Shown here: in pieces, positions 45,764-56,480 of the stretch
Position numbering within the stretch: position 1 is the first letter of the stretch
Layout: every line of letters begins with the position of its first letter
NCBI RefSeq assembly: GCF_038070105.1
Contig: NZ_JBBPBZ010000002.1
Location: 3,330,501 to 3,394,500, forward strand
Source: Methylocystis sp. IM3
Lineage (GTDB): Bacteria > Pseudomonadota > Alphaproteobacteria > Rhizobiales > Beijerinckiaceae
Direction of reading: 5' to 3'
DNA: 64,000 nt
The notes under the pieces: model-generated
Told to the model about the DNA's origin: nothing
Databases searched by the model: none
What the model saw: only the letters and a program-made list of their open reading frames with translations
Made by a program: the position numbers and the translations under genes

Positions 45764-46132
45764 TTACTTCTTCTTGCCGGCGATCGGCTTGGCCTTGCCC
45801 TTGCGGGTGCGCGCATTCGTGTGCGTGCGCTGACCGCGAACCGGGAGCTGCCGACGATGGCGCAGGCCACGGTAGCAGCCGAGATCCATCAGACGCTTGA
45901 TGTTGATCGCGACCTCGCGGCGCAGATCGCCCTCCACGAGATAATCTCGATCGATCGTCTCGCGAATCTGCAGAACTTCGGCGTCCGTGAGTTGGGCGAC
46001 GCGGCGTTCGGCCGGAATGTTCACCTTCTCACAGATTTCGGCCGCCTTCTTGGCGCCGATGCCATGAATATACTGAAGCGCGATGACGACGCGCTTGTTC
46101 GTGGGGATGTTGACGCCTGCAATACGAGCCAC
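45764..46132 (-). CDS. rpsM: 30S ribosomal protein S13
   Basis: A 122-residue protein (translated [39 protein letters not shown] ... [34 protein letters not shown]) that contacts the P-site tRNA and the 50S subunit. The start is GTG 46132, with GGAG six bases upstream and the residue that matches family N-termini; an ATG four codons earlier (46144) has no ribosome binding site. First ribosomal gene after the inserted Hsp70-family gene. Confidence 0.96.
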   Translation of the reverse strand: MARIAGVNIPTNKRVVIALQYIHGIGAKKAAEICEKVNIPAERRVAQLTDAEVLQIRETIDRDYLVEGDLRREVAINIKRLMDLGCYRGLRHRRQLPVRGQRTHTNARTRKGKAKPIAGKKK

Positions 46133-46351
46133 GATTTTCTCCATTTGAGGCGGAGCCGAAGGCGCCGCCGGGGAACCCCGCGTCCGGTGGAGGCCGGCCC
46201 TTGCGGAGGAATGGGATCAGGGTTGCGCAGAACGCAAAAACGGAAGCCCTCCGAAGAGAACTTCCTCGAATTTTGGTCTGTAATCAGCCGATACCGAGCA
46301 TGCGCGGGCGAGTCAAGCAAAAACTCGCGGAAGGAGTCGGATTTCTTCGAC

Positions 46352-47647
46352 TCAGGCGGCGCATGCTTCGTCATCAAAGCCGAATTTGCGCGCTGCGTCC
46401 AGTCCCAGGCCGAGGCCCACGGCTCCGAACATGTCTCCTTCGACAATCCTGGCCCCCGGGGTTTCCCGCGTGACCGCGTTCCGCACCGCCGGAATGGCGG
46501 TCGAGCCGCCCGTCAGAAAAACCGCGTCGATGCGCTCTCCCCCGAGCCCCGAGGCGGCGAGCGTCTCCTTTAACGTGCGGGTGAGCGCGCCGAGTTGATC
46601 CACGATCGCCTCATGCAGCACGCTGGCGCCCGTTTCGAGCGCGAGTCCCTTCTCAACATCGCCGAGCTCGATTGTCGCCCGATCAGCGTCGGACAAGGCA
46701 ATCTTGGCGCTTTCCACCGCCAGGGCGACCGAATGCCCCCGGCGACTTTGGACGACATCTGCGAGGCGGGCGATTTTCTCCGGCGCGAGCGCGTAGCGCG
46801 CAAGTTCCTCGAGATCACGCGCAACCCTGGGCGTGTAGAGGAAATTGATGCGGTGCCAGGTCGCGAGATCCACGTAGACGCCATTTGGAACACGAATGTC
46901 CTTGTCCGCGAAAGGCAGGCGCATTTCGCTCCCCAGGCCCAGATGCGGCATGACGGACTTCAGGCTGAAAAGCCGATCGATGTCCGTGCCGCCGATATGC
47001 ACGCCCTTGTTGGCGAGAACGTCGCTGGCGCGGTCGGCCTTCGTCCTGGCCTGAGGCGACACGCGGACAATCGAAAAATCCGAGGTGCCGCCGCCAATAT
47101 CGGCGATCAGCGCATATTGCTCCTCGCGCACGCTCCTCTCATAGGCAAGCGCGGCGGCGATGGGCTCATATTGAAAGGCGATCTCGCCAAACCCCTGGGC
47201 GCGGGCGATCTCCTCGAGCGCGTCCTGGGCGCGCTGATCGGCGGCCGGATCATCGTCGATGAAATGCACGGGTCGACCCAGAACGACACGCGTGACTTCA
47301 GCGCCCGCGCGGGCGTCCGCCGCCTGCTTGAGACGCCCGAGGATCAATCCGATTATGTCTTTGAACGTATAAGTCTTCGTCTTGATACGAACCGTTTCGT
47401 CCATCAGCGCCGTGCCTAGGACGGATTTGAGGCTTCGCATCAGCCGCCCGTCGACGCCGTCGACATATGCGCTGATCGCGGCCCGCCCGAACACCGGCTT
47501 GCCGTCAGAGAAGGGGAAGAAGATCGAGCTCGGCAGGGTGCGGCTCTCACCTTCGACCGCCGCAAGCTCGACGCCTTGCGGCCCTGTCAGGGCCACGGTC
47601 GAATTGGACGTGCCGAAATCGAGGCCGCAAAATGACTTTGCTTCCAT
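46352..47647 (-). CDS. Hsp70-family protein (YegD-like), ATPase domain only
   Basis: A 431-residue protein with an actin/Hsp70 ATPase fold: phosphate 1 CGLDFGTSNSTVALTG, phosphate 2 YALIADIGGGTSDFSIVRV and adenosine motif IDAVFLTGGSTAIPAVRNAV. The substrate-binding beta-domain and lid of DnaK are absent, as in YegD-type proteins, whose clients are unknown. Its position between adk and rpsM, inside the otherwise conserved spc-alpha block and on the same strand, is unusual. Confidence 0.92.
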   Translation of the reverse strand: MEAKSFCGLDFGTSNSTVALTGPQGVELAAVEGESRTLPSSIFFPFSDGKPVFGRAAISAYVDGVDGRLMRSLKSVLGTALMDETVRIKTKTYTFKDIIGLILGRLKQAADARAGAEVTRVVLGRPVHFIDDDPAADQRAQDALEEIARAQGFGEIAFQYEPIAAALAYERSVREEQYALIADIGGGTSDFSIVRVSPQARTKADRASDVLANKGVHIGGTDIDRLFSLKSVMPHLGLGSEMRLPFADKDIRVPNGVYVDLATWHRINFLYTPRVARDLEELARYALAPEKIARLADVVQSRRGHSVALAVESAKIALSDADRATIELGDVEKGLALETGASVLHEAIVDQLGALTRTLKETLAASGLGGERIDAVFLTGGSTAIPAVRNAVTRETPGARIVEGDMFGAVGLGLGLDAARKFGFDDEACAA

Positions 47648-47707
47648 GCGGGATTCTTGCGCGAATGTGGGAGAAGAGACTGGGCCGTCGCGCCGCGCGA
47701 AACGATT

Positions 47708-48289
47708 TCAGTGGCCGATCGATTTTTCGATGGCCGCGCTGACCTCGTCGATCGTCATCATCCCATCGACTTGTTTCAGCTCGCCGCGCGCCCCGTAATG
47801 TTCGGAGACAGGCGCGGTTTGCGCACGATAGGCTTCCAGCCGCGTCTTGAAGCTTTCGGGATTGTCATCGGCGCGCACGTCCTTGCCAGCCGCCAGACTT
47901 TCGGCGACGCGCTTCCGCATCCGGTCGACCAGCGCGTTTTCGTCCACGACCAGCTCCAAGACCGCGTCAAGCCTTATGTTTTTACGAGCAAGAAGCTCGC
48001 GCAGCGCTTCGGCCTGGGCGACCGTGCGCGGAAAACCGTCGAGAATGAATCCGTTCACGCAATCCGGCGCATCGATGCGTTGATCGATGATGCCGATGAC
48101 CACTTCGTCGGGCACGAGCTGGCCCGCGTCCATCAACGCCTTCGCCTTGAGGCCGATCGGCGTTCCGGCGGCGACCGCCGCGCGGAGCATGTCGCCTGTC
48201 GAGAGCTGCGGAACGCCGAGCCGCTCGACCAGCCGCGCCGATTGTGTCCCCTTTCCGGCGCCGGGAGGGCCGAGAAGGACCAGTCTCAT
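47708..48289 (-). CDS. adk: Adenylate kinase
   Basis: A 193-residue enzyme balancing ATP + AMP and 2 ADP. P-loop [21 protein letters not shown] site [39 protein letters not shown] and [13 protein letters not shown] are present. The LID is the short type without the zinc-binding cysteines. Its ATG overlaps the secY stop by four bases (ATGA), so synthesis is coupled to secY as in most spc operons. Confidence 0.98.
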   Translation of the reverse strand: MRLVLLGPPGAGKGTQSARLVERLGVPQLSTGDMLRAAVAAGTPIGLKAKALMDAGQLVPDEVVIGIIDQRIDAPDCVNGFILDGFPRTVAQAEALRELLARKNIRLDAVLELVVDENALVDRMRKRVAESLAAGKDVRADDNPESFKTRLEAYRAQTAPVSEHYGARGELKQVDGMMTIDEVSAAIEKSIGH

Positions 48290-49620
48290 CGACGCCGCCC
48301 CTTCAGCTTGGTCTTGCGGATCAGCCCCTCATATTGCTGCGCCTGCATGTGGCCATGGATCTGGGCGACCGTATCCATCGTCACGCTCACCACGATGAGG
48401 AGCGAGGTGCCGCCGAAATAGAAGGGCAGGTTCGCATAAGCGATGAGTCCCTCCGGCAGCAGGCAGATGATCGCAAGATAGGCCGCGCCGAGGACGGTGA
48501 TCCGCATGAGCACGTCATCGATGAACTTGGCGGTGCGTTCGCCGGGCCTGATGCCAGGAATGAAGCCGCCATGCTTCTTCAAATTGTCAGCCGTCTCGGT
48601 CGGATTGAAGACAATCGCCGTGTAAAAGAAGGCGAAGAACACGATGAGCCCGACATAGGCCAGCATGTAAAGAGGGCGGCCATGCCCGAAATAGGCCGAG
48701 ATCGTCGCAAAGACGCTTTCCGACCCCGTCGACTGGTAGAAATTCGCGACCGTCGTCGGCAGGAGCAGCAGCGAGGAGGCGAAGATCGGCGGAATCACGC
48801 CGGCCGTGTTGAGCTTCAGGGGCAGGAAGGATGTCTGGCCTTCATACACGCGGTTGCCGTGCTGGCGCTTGGGATAGGTGATCAGCAGACGCCGCTGCGC
48901 ACGCTCCATGAAGACGATGAAGGCGACCACGAAAAAGGACATGGCGATGACGCCGACGATCACGCCCGTCGAAATCGCGCCCTGCCGGCCAAGTTCGAGG
49001 GTCGAGACAATGGCCGACGGAAACGCCGCGACAATGCCCGCAAAGATGATGAGCGAAGATCCGTTGCCGATTCCGCGTGACGTAATCTGTTCCCCGAGCC
49101 ACATCAGGAACATGGTTCCGCCGACGAGGGTCACCACTGTCGTGATGCGGAAGAACAGTCCTGGCTCGGTCACGACGCCCTGCTGGCCTTCGAGGCCGAT
49201 CGCCATGGCGTAGGCCTGGAACGTGGCGAGCGCGACAGTCAGATAACGGGTGTATTGGTTGAGGACCTTGCGGCCCTGCTCGCCTTCCTTCTTCAGCGAT
49301 TCGAGGCTCGGAAACACCGAGGTGAGAAGCTGAATGATGATCGACGCCGAGATATACGGCATGATGTTGAGAGCAAAGATCGCGCGGCGCTGGACGGCGC
49401 CGCCGGCGAACATGTTGAAGAGCTCCAGCATGCCCTTCGACTGGCCGAAGAAACTCTTCGCGAACGCCTCCGGATCGATACCGGGCAGCGGCACATAGGT
49501 GCCGAGTCGATAAACGATGAGCGCGCCGAGCGTAAACCAGATACGCCGCTTGAGTTCCTCGGACTTGCCGAAGGCGGAGAGATTGACGTTGGCCGCGAGC
49601 TGCTCGGCTGCCGATGCCAT
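48286..49620 (-). CDS. secY: Protein translocase subunit SecY
   Basis: A 444-residue core of the Sec channel with ten membrane helices. Landmarks include [28 protein letters not shown] (helix 1), [26 protein letters not shown], and [18 protein letters not shown] followed by [24 protein letters not shown]. It pairs with SecE and SecG to move preproteins through or into the inner membrane. A long hairpin lies in the 166-base gap before it. Confidence 0.99.
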   Translation of the reverse strand: MASAAEQLAANVNLSAFGKSEELKRRIWFTLGALIVYRLGTYVPLPGIDPEAFAKSFFGQSKGMLELFNMFAGGAVQRRAIFALNIMPYISASIIIQLLTSVFPSLESLKKEGEQGRKVLNQYTRYLTVALATFQAYAMAIGLEGQQGVVTEPGLFFRITTVVTLVGGTMFLMWLGEQITSRGIGNGSSLIIFAGIVAAFPSAIVSTLELGRQGAISTGVIVGVIAMSFFVVAFIVFMERAQRRLLITYPKRQHGNRVYEGQTSFLPLKLNTAGVIPPIFASSLLLLPTTVANFYQSTGSESVFATISAYFGHGRPLYMLAYVGLIVFFAFFYTAIVFNPTETADNLKKHGGFIPGIRPGERTAKFIDDVLMRITVLGAAYLAIICLLPEGLIAYANLPFYFGGTSLLIVVSVTMDTVAQIHGHMQAQQYEGLIRKTKLKGRRR

Positions 49621-49745
49621 GGAGGAACTCCCCTTTGTCGCGCCGGTTCTTCTGCGGCGCCTTCTTGTTAGTGGCAGGCGCTTCGGGGGGCTTTAGGCGG
49701 CCCGCGCCGCGCGCCCGGCGATTACGTGACGCTTCTATAAGGCAA

Positions 49746-49773
49746 AGCGGCCGCTCATGCGAGAGCGGCCGCT
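49746..49773 (-). terminator. Strong hairpin in the rplO-secY gap
   Basis: AGCGGCCGCTC-ATGCGA-GAGCGGCCGCT is a perfect 11-bp stem with a 6-base loop. On the transcribed minus strand it is followed by TTTGCCTT. It lies 14 bases after the rplO stop, and may partly terminate or pause transcription before secY and so set the ratio of ribosomal proteins to translocase. Confidence 0.6.
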
Positions 49774-49786
49774 CAAAATCATCTCG

Positions 49787-50263
49787 TCAAGCCGCGGCGA
49801 TGTCGCCCGCGAGGAGCTTAACCGAGCCTCCCGCGCCTTCGATCGCGGCAATGGCGCCCTTGGAGGCGGCCGCCACTTCGAAGGAGAGTTTTGACTTGAT
49901 CTCTCCCTGGCCGAGGATCTTCACCCCGTCCCGCGGCTTCGTCGCCAGGCCGGCGGCGATCAGCGCGTCAATCGTGACCGGCGCCGAGGCGTCGAGCTTG
50001 CCAGCGTCGACGGCCTGCTGAATGCGTCCGATGTTGATCTCGTTGTAGTCGGTCGAGAAGGGGTTAAAGAACCCGCGCTTGGGCAGGCGACGATGCAACG
50101 GCATCTGGCCGCCTTCGAAGCCCTTGATCGAGACGCCGGTCCGAGCCTTCTGGCCCTTGACGCCGCGTCCACCGGTTTTGCCCTTGCCCGAGCCGATGCC
50201 GCGGCCAACGCGCATCCGGTTCTTGCTGGAGCCCGGATTGTCGGAAAGTTCGTTGAGTTTCAT
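49787..50263 (-). CDS. rplO: 50S ribosomal protein L15
   Basis: A 158-residue protein: [67 protein letters not shown] is the glycine/lysine-rich extended arm typical of L15; the C-terminus is the globular domain with [10 protein letters not shown]. It starts ten bases after rpmD in the spc order L30-L15-SecY. Confidence 0.98.
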   Translation of the reverse strand: MKLNELSDNPGSSKNRMRVGRGIGSGKGKTGGRGVKGQKARTGVSIKGFEGGQMPLHRRLPKRGFFNPFSTDYNEINIGRIQQAVDAGKLDASAPVTIDALIAAGLATKPRDGVKILGQGEIKSKLSFEVAAASKGAIAAIEGAGGSVKLLAGDIAAA

Positions 50264-50273
50264 TGCCGCGTCC

Positions 50274-50465
50274 TCACTTCCCGTCGACGATTTTGACGAG
50301 ATGCGCCACTTTGGCGATCATGCCGCGCACGGCCGGGGTGTCTTCCAGCTCGCGCTTGCGGCCGATCCGGGTCAGGCCGAGGCCGAGGAGCGTTCTGCGT
50401 TGACGCTCCGGGCGGCCGATCGCGCTGCCCGTCTGCTCGACGGTGATCTGCTTGGTGTTCGCCAT
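50274..50465 (-). CDS. rpmD: 50S ribosomal protein L30
   Basis: A 63-residue protein, [61 protein letters not shown], the standard short bacterial L30 with the GRxxxQRxTLxGLGL motif. It binds 23S rRNA. It lies between rpsE and rplO. Confidence 0.98.
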   Translation of the reverse strand: MANTKQITVEQTGSAIGRPERQRRTLLGLGLTRIGRKRELEDTPAVRGMIAKVAHLVKIVDGK

Positions 50466-50479
50466 GTCAGATCCTCCCC

Positions 50480-51052
50480 TTAAGCGTCGACGGCGTCGGC
50501 GTCGACGCCCTGGCGCCGCGCCTGCAGCGCAGAAACCTTGAGCGAGCGGCGCGCCGCGACCGAGCGCGGCGAGTCCTCGCGGCCAAGCGCGTCGAAGGTC
50601 GCACGGATCATGTTGTAGGGATTCGACGACCCCTGGCTCTTGGCGACGACGTCATGCATGCCGAGCGTCTCGAACACGGCGCGCATCGGGCCGCCCGCAA
50701 TGATGCCCGTGCCCGCAGGCGCGGCGCGCAGGATCACGCGGCCCGAGCCATGGCGGCCGTAGACGTCGTGGTGCAGGGTGCGGCCTTCGCGAAGCGGCAC
50801 GCGAATCAGCGCGCGCTTGGCGGCTTCCGTCGCCTTGCGAATCGCTTCCGGAACTTCGCGCGCCTTGCCGTGGCCGAAGCCGACGCGGCCCTTCTGGTCG
50901 CCGACGACGACCAGCGCGGCGAAGCCGAAACGGCGGCCGCCCTTCACGACTTTCGCGACGCGATTGATGTGGACCAGACGGTCTACAAATTCGCTGTCGC
51001 GCTCTTCCCTATCCCGGTCGCGACCACGACCGCCTTCAGCTTCACGCGCCAT
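50480..51052 (-). CDS. rpsE: 30S ribosomal protein S5
   Basis: A 190-residue protein from ATG 51052, with GGA eight bases upstream; a GTG five codons earlier (51067) is less likely. After an acidic/basic N-terminal tail ([22 protein letters not shown]) comes the conserved [66 protein letters not shown]5 helps keep decoding accurate and guards mRNA entry. Confidence 0.97.
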   Translation of the reverse strand: MAREAEGGRGRDRDREERDSEFVDRLVHINRVAKVVKGGRRFGFAALVVVGDQKGRVGFGHGKAREVPEAIRKATEAAKRALIRVPLREGRTLHHDVYGRHGSGRVILRAAPAGTGIIAGGPMRAVFETLGMHDVVAKSQGSSNPYNMIRATFDALGREDSPRSVAARRSLKVSALQARRQGVDADAVDA

Positions 51053-51130
51053 TTCTCTATCCGTCACTTACGCGGCGCAATCGCGCCGCTCGCTTCGTTT
51101 TTCGCTTCTTCCGCGCCGGGAGAAGCAGAT

Positions 51131-51493
51131 TTAGAATTGCAAGCCGCCCTCGCGGGCGCCTTCGGCCAGCGCCTTAACGCGGCCGTGATACATATACGCG
51201 CCGCGATCGAACACCACCTGAGTGACGCCTTTCGCAGTCGCGCGTTCCGCAAGCAGCTTCCCGACGACCTTAGCGGCTTCGACATCTGCGCCGGTCTTCA
51301 GAGATTCGCGGTTTGCCTTCTCGATCGTGGAAGCGGCGACGAGGGTCTGGCCGTTCTCGTCGTCGATGATCTGCGCATAGATCTGCTTCGATGAACGGAA
51401 GACGGACAGACGCGGGCGGCCATAGGCGCGCTCGCGGATCGCCTTGCGGACACGCGCCTTGCGGCGCTGTTCGATGCTGACATCCTTTGCCAT
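51131..51493 (-). CDS. rplR: 50S ribosomal protein L18
   Basis: A 120-residue 5S rRNA-binding protein: [49 protein letters not shown] ... [44 protein letters not shown]. The C-terminal FDRGxYxYHGRVxALAxxAREGGLxF motif is diagnostic. In spc order between L6 and S5. Confidence 0.98.
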   Translation of the reverse strand: MAKDVSIEQRRKARVRKAIRERAYGRPRLSVFRSSKQIYAQIIDDENGQTLVAASTIEKANRESLKTGADVEAAKVVGKLLAERATAKGVTQVVFDRGAYMYHGRVKALAEGAREGGLQF

Positions 51494-51505
51494 GGCGGCA
51501 GGTCC

Positions 51506-52039
51506 TTACTTCTTCTTGCCTTCCTTGCGGAAGATGAATTCGTTGGCGTATTTGACGCCCTTGCCCTTGTAGGGCTCGGGGCCTCGAAGCGCGCGGATCT
51601 CGGCGGCGACCTGCCCGACCTGCTGCTTGTCTATGCCGCTGATCATGATCTCCGTCGGCTTCGGCGTCGCGATCGCGATGCCTGCAGGGATCGGATAGTT
51701 CACATCATGCGAATAACCGAGCGCAAGCTGAAGGACCTTGCCCTGAACGGCGGCGCGGTAGCCGACGCCGGTGATTTCCAGCTTCTTCTCGAAGCCGGCC
51801 GTTACGCCGATGACGAGATTGTTGACGCGGGCGCGGGACGTGCCCCAGAGCGCGCGCGCGCGCTTGGAGTCGTTGCGCGGATCGACCTTGATGGCGTTGT
51901 CCTGATGAACGACCGAGACGTCCTCGGGCACCAGGAACTCGAGCTGGCCCTTCGCGCCCTTTACGGACACGAGCTGGCCGTCGACCTTGGCGGTGACGCC
52001 GGCCGGAACGACCACAGGCTTCTTGCCGATACGAGACAT
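51506..52039 (-). CDS. rplF: 50S ribosomal protein L6
   Basis: A 177-residue protein: [35 protein letters not shown] at the N-terminus and [25 protein letters not shown] at the C-terminus are the standard L6 ends; the double-domain fold binds 23S rRNA near the factor site. Confidence 0.98.
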   Translation of the reverse strand: MSRIGKKPVVVPAGVTAKVDGQLVSVKGAKGQLEFLVPEDVSVVHQDNAIKVDPRNDSKRARALWGTSRARVNNLVIGVTAGFEKKLEITGVGYRAAVQGKVLQLALGYSHDVNYPIPAGIAIATPKPTEIMISGIDKQQVGQVAAEIRALRGPEPYKGKGVKYANEFIFRKEGKKK

Positions 52040-52077
52040 TGTTGCAATTCCTGTTCAGTCTGAAAGCGCGTGCGAGG

Positions 52078-52476
52078 TCAGAAGACCTTGCACAACACCT
52101 CGCCGCCGACGTTGTTCTCACGCGCTGCATGATCGGCCATGACGCCCTTGGGCGTAGACATGATGGTCACGCCGAGGCCGTTGGCGACACGCGGGACAGC
52201 ATCGACGGCCGCATAGACGCGACGGCCCGGGCGCGATACACGCTCGATCTGCTTGATCACCGGCTCGCCGTCGAAATATTTGAGTTCGATTTCGAACTCA
52301 GTGCGGCCGTTGCCAAAATCAGTGGTCGAGTAGCCACGGATGTAACCCTCGTCCTTGAGCACGTCGAGGACGTGCGCACGCAGTTTCGAGCCAGGCGTCG
52401 AAACCTTGCTCTTGCGGCGCATCTGCGCATTGCGGATGCGGGTGAGGAGATCTCCCAACGGATCGTTGATCGCCAT
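52078..52476 (-). CDS. rpsH: 30S ribosomal protein S8
   Basis: A 132-residue protein, [46 protein letters not shown] ... [55 protein letters not shown]. It binds the central domain of 16S rRNA and, in E. coli, represses the spc operon by binding its mRNA; whether that holds here is not shown. Confidence 0.98.
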   Translation of the reverse strand: MAINDPLGDLLTRIRNAQMRRKSKVSTPGSKLRAHVLDVLKDEGYIRGYSTTDFGNGRTEFEIELKYFDGEPVIKQIERVSRPGRRVYAAVDAVPRVANGLGVTIMSTPKGVMADHAARENNVGGEVLCKVF

Positions 52477-52490
52477 CTCTCAGAGTCTCC

Positions 52491-52796
52491 TTACCAGCTC
52501 GACTTCACGAGGCCCGGGATGAGGCCACGGGAGCCGAGCTCGCGCAGCGCGATGCGCGACATCTTCAGCTTGCGATAGAAGGCGCGCGGACGGCCGGAAA
52601 TCTCGCACCGATTGCGGATGCGGATGGCCGCCGAATTACGGGGCAGCTCGGCCAGTTTGAGGCGCGCCTCGAACTGCTCCTCGATGCTCAGCGACTTGTC
52701 ATTCGCCTTCGCCTTCAGCCGCTCGCGACGGCCGGCGTAAGACTTCACCAGCCGCTCCTTCTTCTTATTGTTCTCGATCGCGCTTTTCTTCGCCAT
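52491..52796 (-). CDS. rpsN: 30S ribosomal protein S14
   Basis: A 101-residue protein of the zinc-free (long) type: [101 protein letters not shown]. Only one of the four zinc cysteines is present. It binds the 30S head. Confidence 0.98.
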   Translation of the reverse strand: MAKKSAIENNKKKERLVKSYAGRRERLKAKANDKSLSIEEQFEARLKLAELPRNSAAIRIRNRCEISGRPRAFYRKLKMSRIALRELGSRGLIPGLVKSSW

Positions 52797-52843
52797 GAGT
52801 GGTCTTGCCTTTCGGTATCCGCGTTTGAGGGCTTAAAAAGCCC

Positions 52844-53503
52844 TCACTGCCGGAACGGGAAATTGAACGCCCGGAGAAGGGCGCGCGCTTCTTCGTCGGT
52901 CTTCGCCGTGGTGCAAACGATCACGTCCATGCCGAGAATTGACTCGGCCTTGTCGTAGTCGATCTCCGGGAACACGATGTGCTCCTTGATGCCCAGGGCG
53001 TAATTGCCGCGGCCGTCGAAGGATTTCGGATTGAGCCCACGGAAATCGCGCACGCGCGGCAGCGCAACGGTGATCAGGCGATCGAGAAACTCGTACATCC
53101 TGGTCTTGCGAAGAGTCACCTTCGCGCCGATCGGCATGTTTTCACGCACCTTGAAGGTCGAAATGGCCTTGCGGGCGCGTGTGATGACCGGCTTCTGCCC
53201 CGCGATGAGGCTAAGGTCGCCAGCCGCCGACGTCACCTTCTTCGTGTCGTTGACCGCTTCGCCCACGCCCATGTTGAGGACGATCTTGTCGATGGTCGGC
53301 ACTTCGAGGGCGTTTTTGTAGCCGAACTGTTTGATCAGCTCCTCACGCACGACCTCGTCGTAATGCTTCCTCATGCGCGGCGTATATCCCGCGACGCTCG
53401 CCTTGGCGACGGCGGCGGTTTCAGCCTTCGCCGGCTTCTCCTTGGCGGCCTTCGGAGCCTTCGCGGCGGCCTTGTCCGCCTTGGGCTTCTTTTCCTCAGC
53501 CAT
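52844..53503 (-). CDS. rplE: 50S ribosomal protein L5 with Lys/Ala-rich N-terminal extension
   Basis: A 219-residue protein. The L5 fold begins at about residue 40 ([44 protein letters not shown]) and ends [20 protein letters not shown]. The first 39 residues ([20 protein letters not shown]...) are an H1-tail-like Lys/Ala/Pro segment beyond the usual ~180-residue length. The start overlaps the rplX stop by eight bases and has GGAG six bases upstream, so the extension is probably translated. L5 binds 5S rRNA. Confidence 0.97.
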   Translation of the reverse strand: MAEEKKPKADKAAAKAPKAAKEKPAKAETAAVAKASVAGYTPRMRKHYDEVVREELIKQFGYKNALEVPTIDKIVLNMGVGEAVNDTKKVTSAAGDLSLIAGQKPVITRARKAISTFKVRENMPIGAKVTLRKTRMYEFLDRLITVALPRVRDFRGLNPKSFDGRGNYALGIKEHIVFPEIDYDKAESILGMDVIVCTTAKTDEEARALLRAFNFPFRQ

Positions 53504-53813
53504 CGATCAATTCTCCGGAACGCTTGGCGACGCGGACCTTGCGGCCGTCGTCGAGAATCTTGAAGCCAATGCGGGTCGCCTTCCCGTCCTTGGGGTCAGC
53601 GACCGCAAGGTTGGACAAGTCGATCGCGGCAGCCTTGTTCACGATGCCCGCTTCGCGGTCTTTCGTCTGGCGCTGATGGCGCTTGACCATGTTCACGCCG
53701 TCGACGATGGCGCGCCCCTCTTCAGGGATCACGCGCATAACCTCGCCGCTCTTGCCCTTGTCGCGGCCGGTGAGAACGACGACCTTGTCGCCCTTCTTGA
53801 TTTTGGCGGCCAT
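53496..53813 (-). CDS. rplX: 50S ribosomal protein L24
   Basis: A 105-residue KOW-domain protein: [104 protein letters not shown]. It starts early 50S assembly. The ATG shares one base with the rplN stop (TAATG), and the stop overlaps rplE. Confidence 0.98.
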   Translation of the reverse strand: MAAKIKKGDKVVVLTGRDKGKSGEVMRVIPEEGRAIVDGVNMVKRHQRQTKDREAGIVNKAAAIDLSNLAVADPKDGKATRIGFKILDDGRKVRVAKRSGELIDG

Positions 53814-54181
53814 TACAGCACCTCCGGCGCGAGCGAGATGATCTTCATGTGGTTCTTCGCACGCAGTTCGCGCGGGACCGGCCCAAAGATGCGGGTGCCG
53901 ATCGGCTCCTGCTGGTTGTTGATCAGCACCGCAGCGTTCGAGTCGAACCGAATCACGGAGCCGTCCGAACGCTTGATGTCCTTCGAGGTGCGAACGACGA
54001 CGGCCTTCAGGACGTCGCCCTTCTTGACGCGACCACGCGGAATAGCCTCCTTGATGGAGACGACGATAATGTCGCCCACGCCGGCATATTTCCGCTTCGA
54101 GCCGCCCAGCACCTTGATGCACATCACACGGCGGGCGCCGGAATTGTCGGCGACGTCGAGGTTTGTTTGCATCTGAATCAT
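53813..54181 (-). CDS. rplN: 50S ribosomal protein L14
   Basis: A 122-residue protein: [107 protein letters not shown], all classical L14. It forms an intersubunit bridge. It is preceded by a 205-base gap, unusual in this block, where a spc promoter could lie. Confidence 0.99.
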   Translation of the reverse strand: MIQMQTNLDVADNSGARRVMCIKVLGGSKRKYAGVGDIIVVSIKEAIPRGRVKKGDVLKAVVVRTSKDIKRSDGSVIRFDSNAAVLINNQQEPIGTRIFGPVPRELRAKNHMKIISLAPEVL

Positions 54182-54386
54182 GGCTTACCCGCCTTTCACT
54201 CCGGTCTGGTTTCGGCATCGCCCGATCGCGACGGCCGACTTCGTCCGGAAAACCTGATGTTCAATTTCAGCGCGCTTCCACAGCGCATGAGCCATGCGTT
54301 GGGGAAGCGCGCCAGATTTTTCCAAGGGCTCGAGCGGTCTCTATAAGGGCATGCGACCCTTTTGTGAACCGGCTCGAGCGATGTAT

Positions 54387-54629
54387 TTACGCGTTCGAGG
54401 CGTTTTCGACAACCCGCCAGCGCTTCAACTTCGAGATCGGGGCCGTCTCCTCGATCGTGACCGCGTCTCCGACCTTGAACGCGCCGCTCTCGTCGTGTGC
54501 GTGGTAATGCTTCGTGCGGCGCACCGTCTTCTGGAACAGCGGGTGGGTAAAACGGCGCTCGACCTTCACCACCACAGTCTTGTTCTGCTTGTCGCTGACG
54601 ACGACGCCCTGGAGAATTCGCTTCGGCAT
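54387..54629 (-). CDS. rpsQ: 30S ribosomal protein S17
   Basis: An 80-residue OB-fold protein: [78 protein letters not shown]. The (T/R)KxxxAHDE and PISKxKRWxV motifs are diagnostic. Last gene of the S10 group. Confidence 0.99.
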   Translation of the reverse strand: MPKRILQGVVVSDKQNKTVVVKVERRFTHPLFQKTVRRTKHYHAHDESGAFKVGDAVTIEETAPISKLKRWRVVENASNA

Positions 54630-54643
54630 GGCGGCTCTATACC

Positions 54644-54850
54644 TTACTTTCCCGCGCGCTTCTGCGCAGCGATGGTCTTGGCCCGGGCGATGTCGCGACG
54701 GATGACGCGCACGCGGGCGGTGTTCTCGAGCTGACCGGTCGCCCGCTGGAAGCGCAGGTTGAACTGCTCTTTCTTGAGCTTCAGCACTTCGTCGTTGAGC
54801 TGGTCGTCGGTCATCGCCTGGATGTCCGAGAGGCGCTGCCTGGATTTCAT
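54644..54850 (-). CDS. rpmC: 50S ribosomal protein L29
   Basis: A 68-residue two-helix protein, [63 protein letters not shown]. The [32 protein letters not shown] motif is universal. It sits by the tunnel exit near trigger factor. Located between rplP and rpsQ. Confidence 0.99.
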   Translation of the reverse strand: MKSRQRLSDIQAMTDDQLNDEVLKLKKEQFNLRFQRATGQLENTARVRVIRRDIARAKTIAAQKRAGK

Positions 54851-54861
54851 GTCGTCCTCCC

Positions 54862-55275
54862 TTATTCGGCGATGCGTTCGATGAAACGGGTCTTGATCGG
54901 AAGCTTGGCGGCGGCCAGCGTCAGCGCCTCACGGGCGAGCGGGGCAGGAACCCCGTCGACCTCGAACATGATACGGCCGGGCGCAACGCGCACAGCCCAC
55001 AATTCGGGCGACCCCTTGCCCTTACCCATGCGGACTTCGGTCGGCTTCTTGGAAACCGGAACGTCAGGGAAGATGCGAATCCAGACACGGCCAGCGCGCT
55101 TCATATGGCGCGTCATCGCGCGGCGCGCCGCCTCGATCTGACGCGCGGTGATGCGCTCGGGCTCCAGCGCCTTCAGGCCGAACTGACCAAAGTTCAGCGA
55201 GAAGCCGCCCTTCGCGGCGCCGTGGATGCGGCCCTTGAAGGCCTTGCGGAACTTGGTGCGCTTTGGTGACAGCAT
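54862..55275 (-). CDS. rplP: 50S ribosomal protein L16
   Basis: A 137-residue protein: [109 protein letters not shown]. It contacts the A-site tRNA elbow region. Standard length and order after rpsC. Confidence 0.99.
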   Translation of the reverse strand: MLSPKRTKFRKAFKGRIHGAAKGGFSLNFGQFGLKALEPERITARQIEAARRAMTRHMKRAGRVWIRIFPDVPVSKKPTEVRMGKGKGSPELWAVRVAPGRIMFEVDGVPAPLAREALTLAAAKLPIKTRFIERIAE

Positions 55276-55309
55276 GATAGGTGCTCTTTAATCTCTTGCG
55301 TGTTGCGCC

Positions 55310-56074
55310 TTAGGCCGCGTCGCCGCGAGGCTCGCGCGGCTCGCGACGACGGCGGTCGCGGTCACCGCGCTCGCGGTCACGCTCGCCGTGGTCGCCGCCG
55401 GCCGAAGCCGCTTCGGCCGCACGGCGCTCCTGCGCCATCGGATCGTGCTCGAGAATCTCGCCCTTGAAGATCCAGACCTTGATGCCGCAGGCGCCATAGG
55501 CGGTGTGAGCGGTCGCGGTACCGTAATCCACATCCGCGCGAAGCGTGTGCAGCGGCACGCGGCCCTCGCGATACCATTCGAGGCGGGCGATTTCGGCGCC
55601 GCCCAGACGGCCGGAGCAGTTGATGCGGATGCCCTGGGCGCCGAGACGAATGGCCGACTGGACCGCGCGTTTCATAGCGCGGCGGAAAGCGACGCGGCGC
55701 TCGAGTTGCTGCGCGATCGACTCCGCGACGAGAGCCGCTTCGGTCTCGGGCTTGCGCACCTCGACGATGTTGATGACGACCTCGGAGCCCGTCAGCTTGG
55801 CGACAAGCTTGCGGATCTTGTCGATGTCAGCGCCCTTCTTGCCGATCACGACGCCCGGCCGGGCGGAGTGAATGGTCACGCGACACTTCTTGTGCGGGCG
55901 CTCGATGACGATCTTGGAAACCGCCGCCTGCTTCAGCGTCTTCGACACCGCCTCGCGGATCGCCATGTCCTCGTGCAGGAGCTTCGCATACTCTCCCTTG
56001 CCCGCGAACCAGCGCGAGTCCCAGGTACGGTTGACGCCGAGGCGCAGCCCGATCGGATTAACCTTCTGACCCAT
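55310..56074 (-). CDS. rpsC: 30S ribosomal protein S3
   Basis: A 254-residue KH-domain protein beginning [43 protein letters not shown], with the GxxG loop region [17 protein letters not shown] and the C-terminal domain [44 protein letters not shown] charged Arg/Asp/Glu tail ([25 protein letters not shown]) extends it by about 20 residues, as in many alphaproteobacteria. It guards mRNA entry with S4 and S5. Confidence 0.99.
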   Translation of the reverse strand: MGQKVNPIGLRLGVNRTWDSRWFAGKGEYAKLLHEDMAIREAVSKTLKQAAVSKIVIERPHKKCRVTIHSARPGVVIGKKGADIDKIRKLVAKLTGSEVVINIVEVRKPETEAALVAESIAQQLERRVAFRRAMKRAVQSAIRLGAQGIRINCSGRLGGAEIARLEWYREGRVPLHTLRADVDYGTATAHTAYGACGIKVWIFKGEILEHDPMAQERRAAEAASAGGDHGERDRERGDRDRRRREPREPRGDAA

Positions 56075-56087
56075 GGTTTTCGATCCT

Positions 56088-56474
56088 TTAGGCGTTCGCT
56101 TGCGCTTCGACTTCGCGCACGATGATCGTCAGATTCGAGAACGGCTTCTCGATCCGGCTCGCACGACCGCGGGCGCGGGCGTGAAAGCGTTTCATGACCA
56201 GCGCCTTGCCGACGAAGGCCTGGGCCACGATCAGATCGTCGACGTCGAGGCCGTGATTGTTCTCGGCGTTGGCGATCGCGCTTTCGAGCGTCTTCTTCAC
56301 CTCATGCGCGATGCGCTTTCTGGAAAACTCCAGATCGGCGAGGGCGCGGTCCACCTTCTTGCCCCGGATGAGCTGGGCGAGAAGATTGAGCTTCTGGGGC
56401 GACACGCGGATCATGCGGGCGACGGCTCGCGCCTCGTTTTCCGCGTTCCGAGGGGGATTGGCCTGCTTGGACAT
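56088..56474 (-). CDS. rplV: 50S ribosomal protein L22
   Basis: A 128-residue protein: [107 protein letters not shown]. Its loop ([14 protein letters not shown]) lines the exit-tunnel constriction. Follows rpsS in S10 order. Confidence 0.99.
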   Translation of the reverse strand: MSKQANPPRNAENEARAVARMIRVSPQKLNLLAQLIRGKKVDRALADLEFSRKRIAHEVKKTLESAIANAENNHGLDVDDLIVAQAFVGKALVMKRFHARARGRASRIEKPFSNLTIIVREVEAQANA

Positions 56475-56480
56475 CTGAGC

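Noticed and set aside
54182..54386. An intrinsic terminator after rpsQ
   Set aside because: AAGGG-TCGCATG-CCCTT is only a 5-bp stem without a T-run; the gap may hold a spc promoter, but I could not define one.
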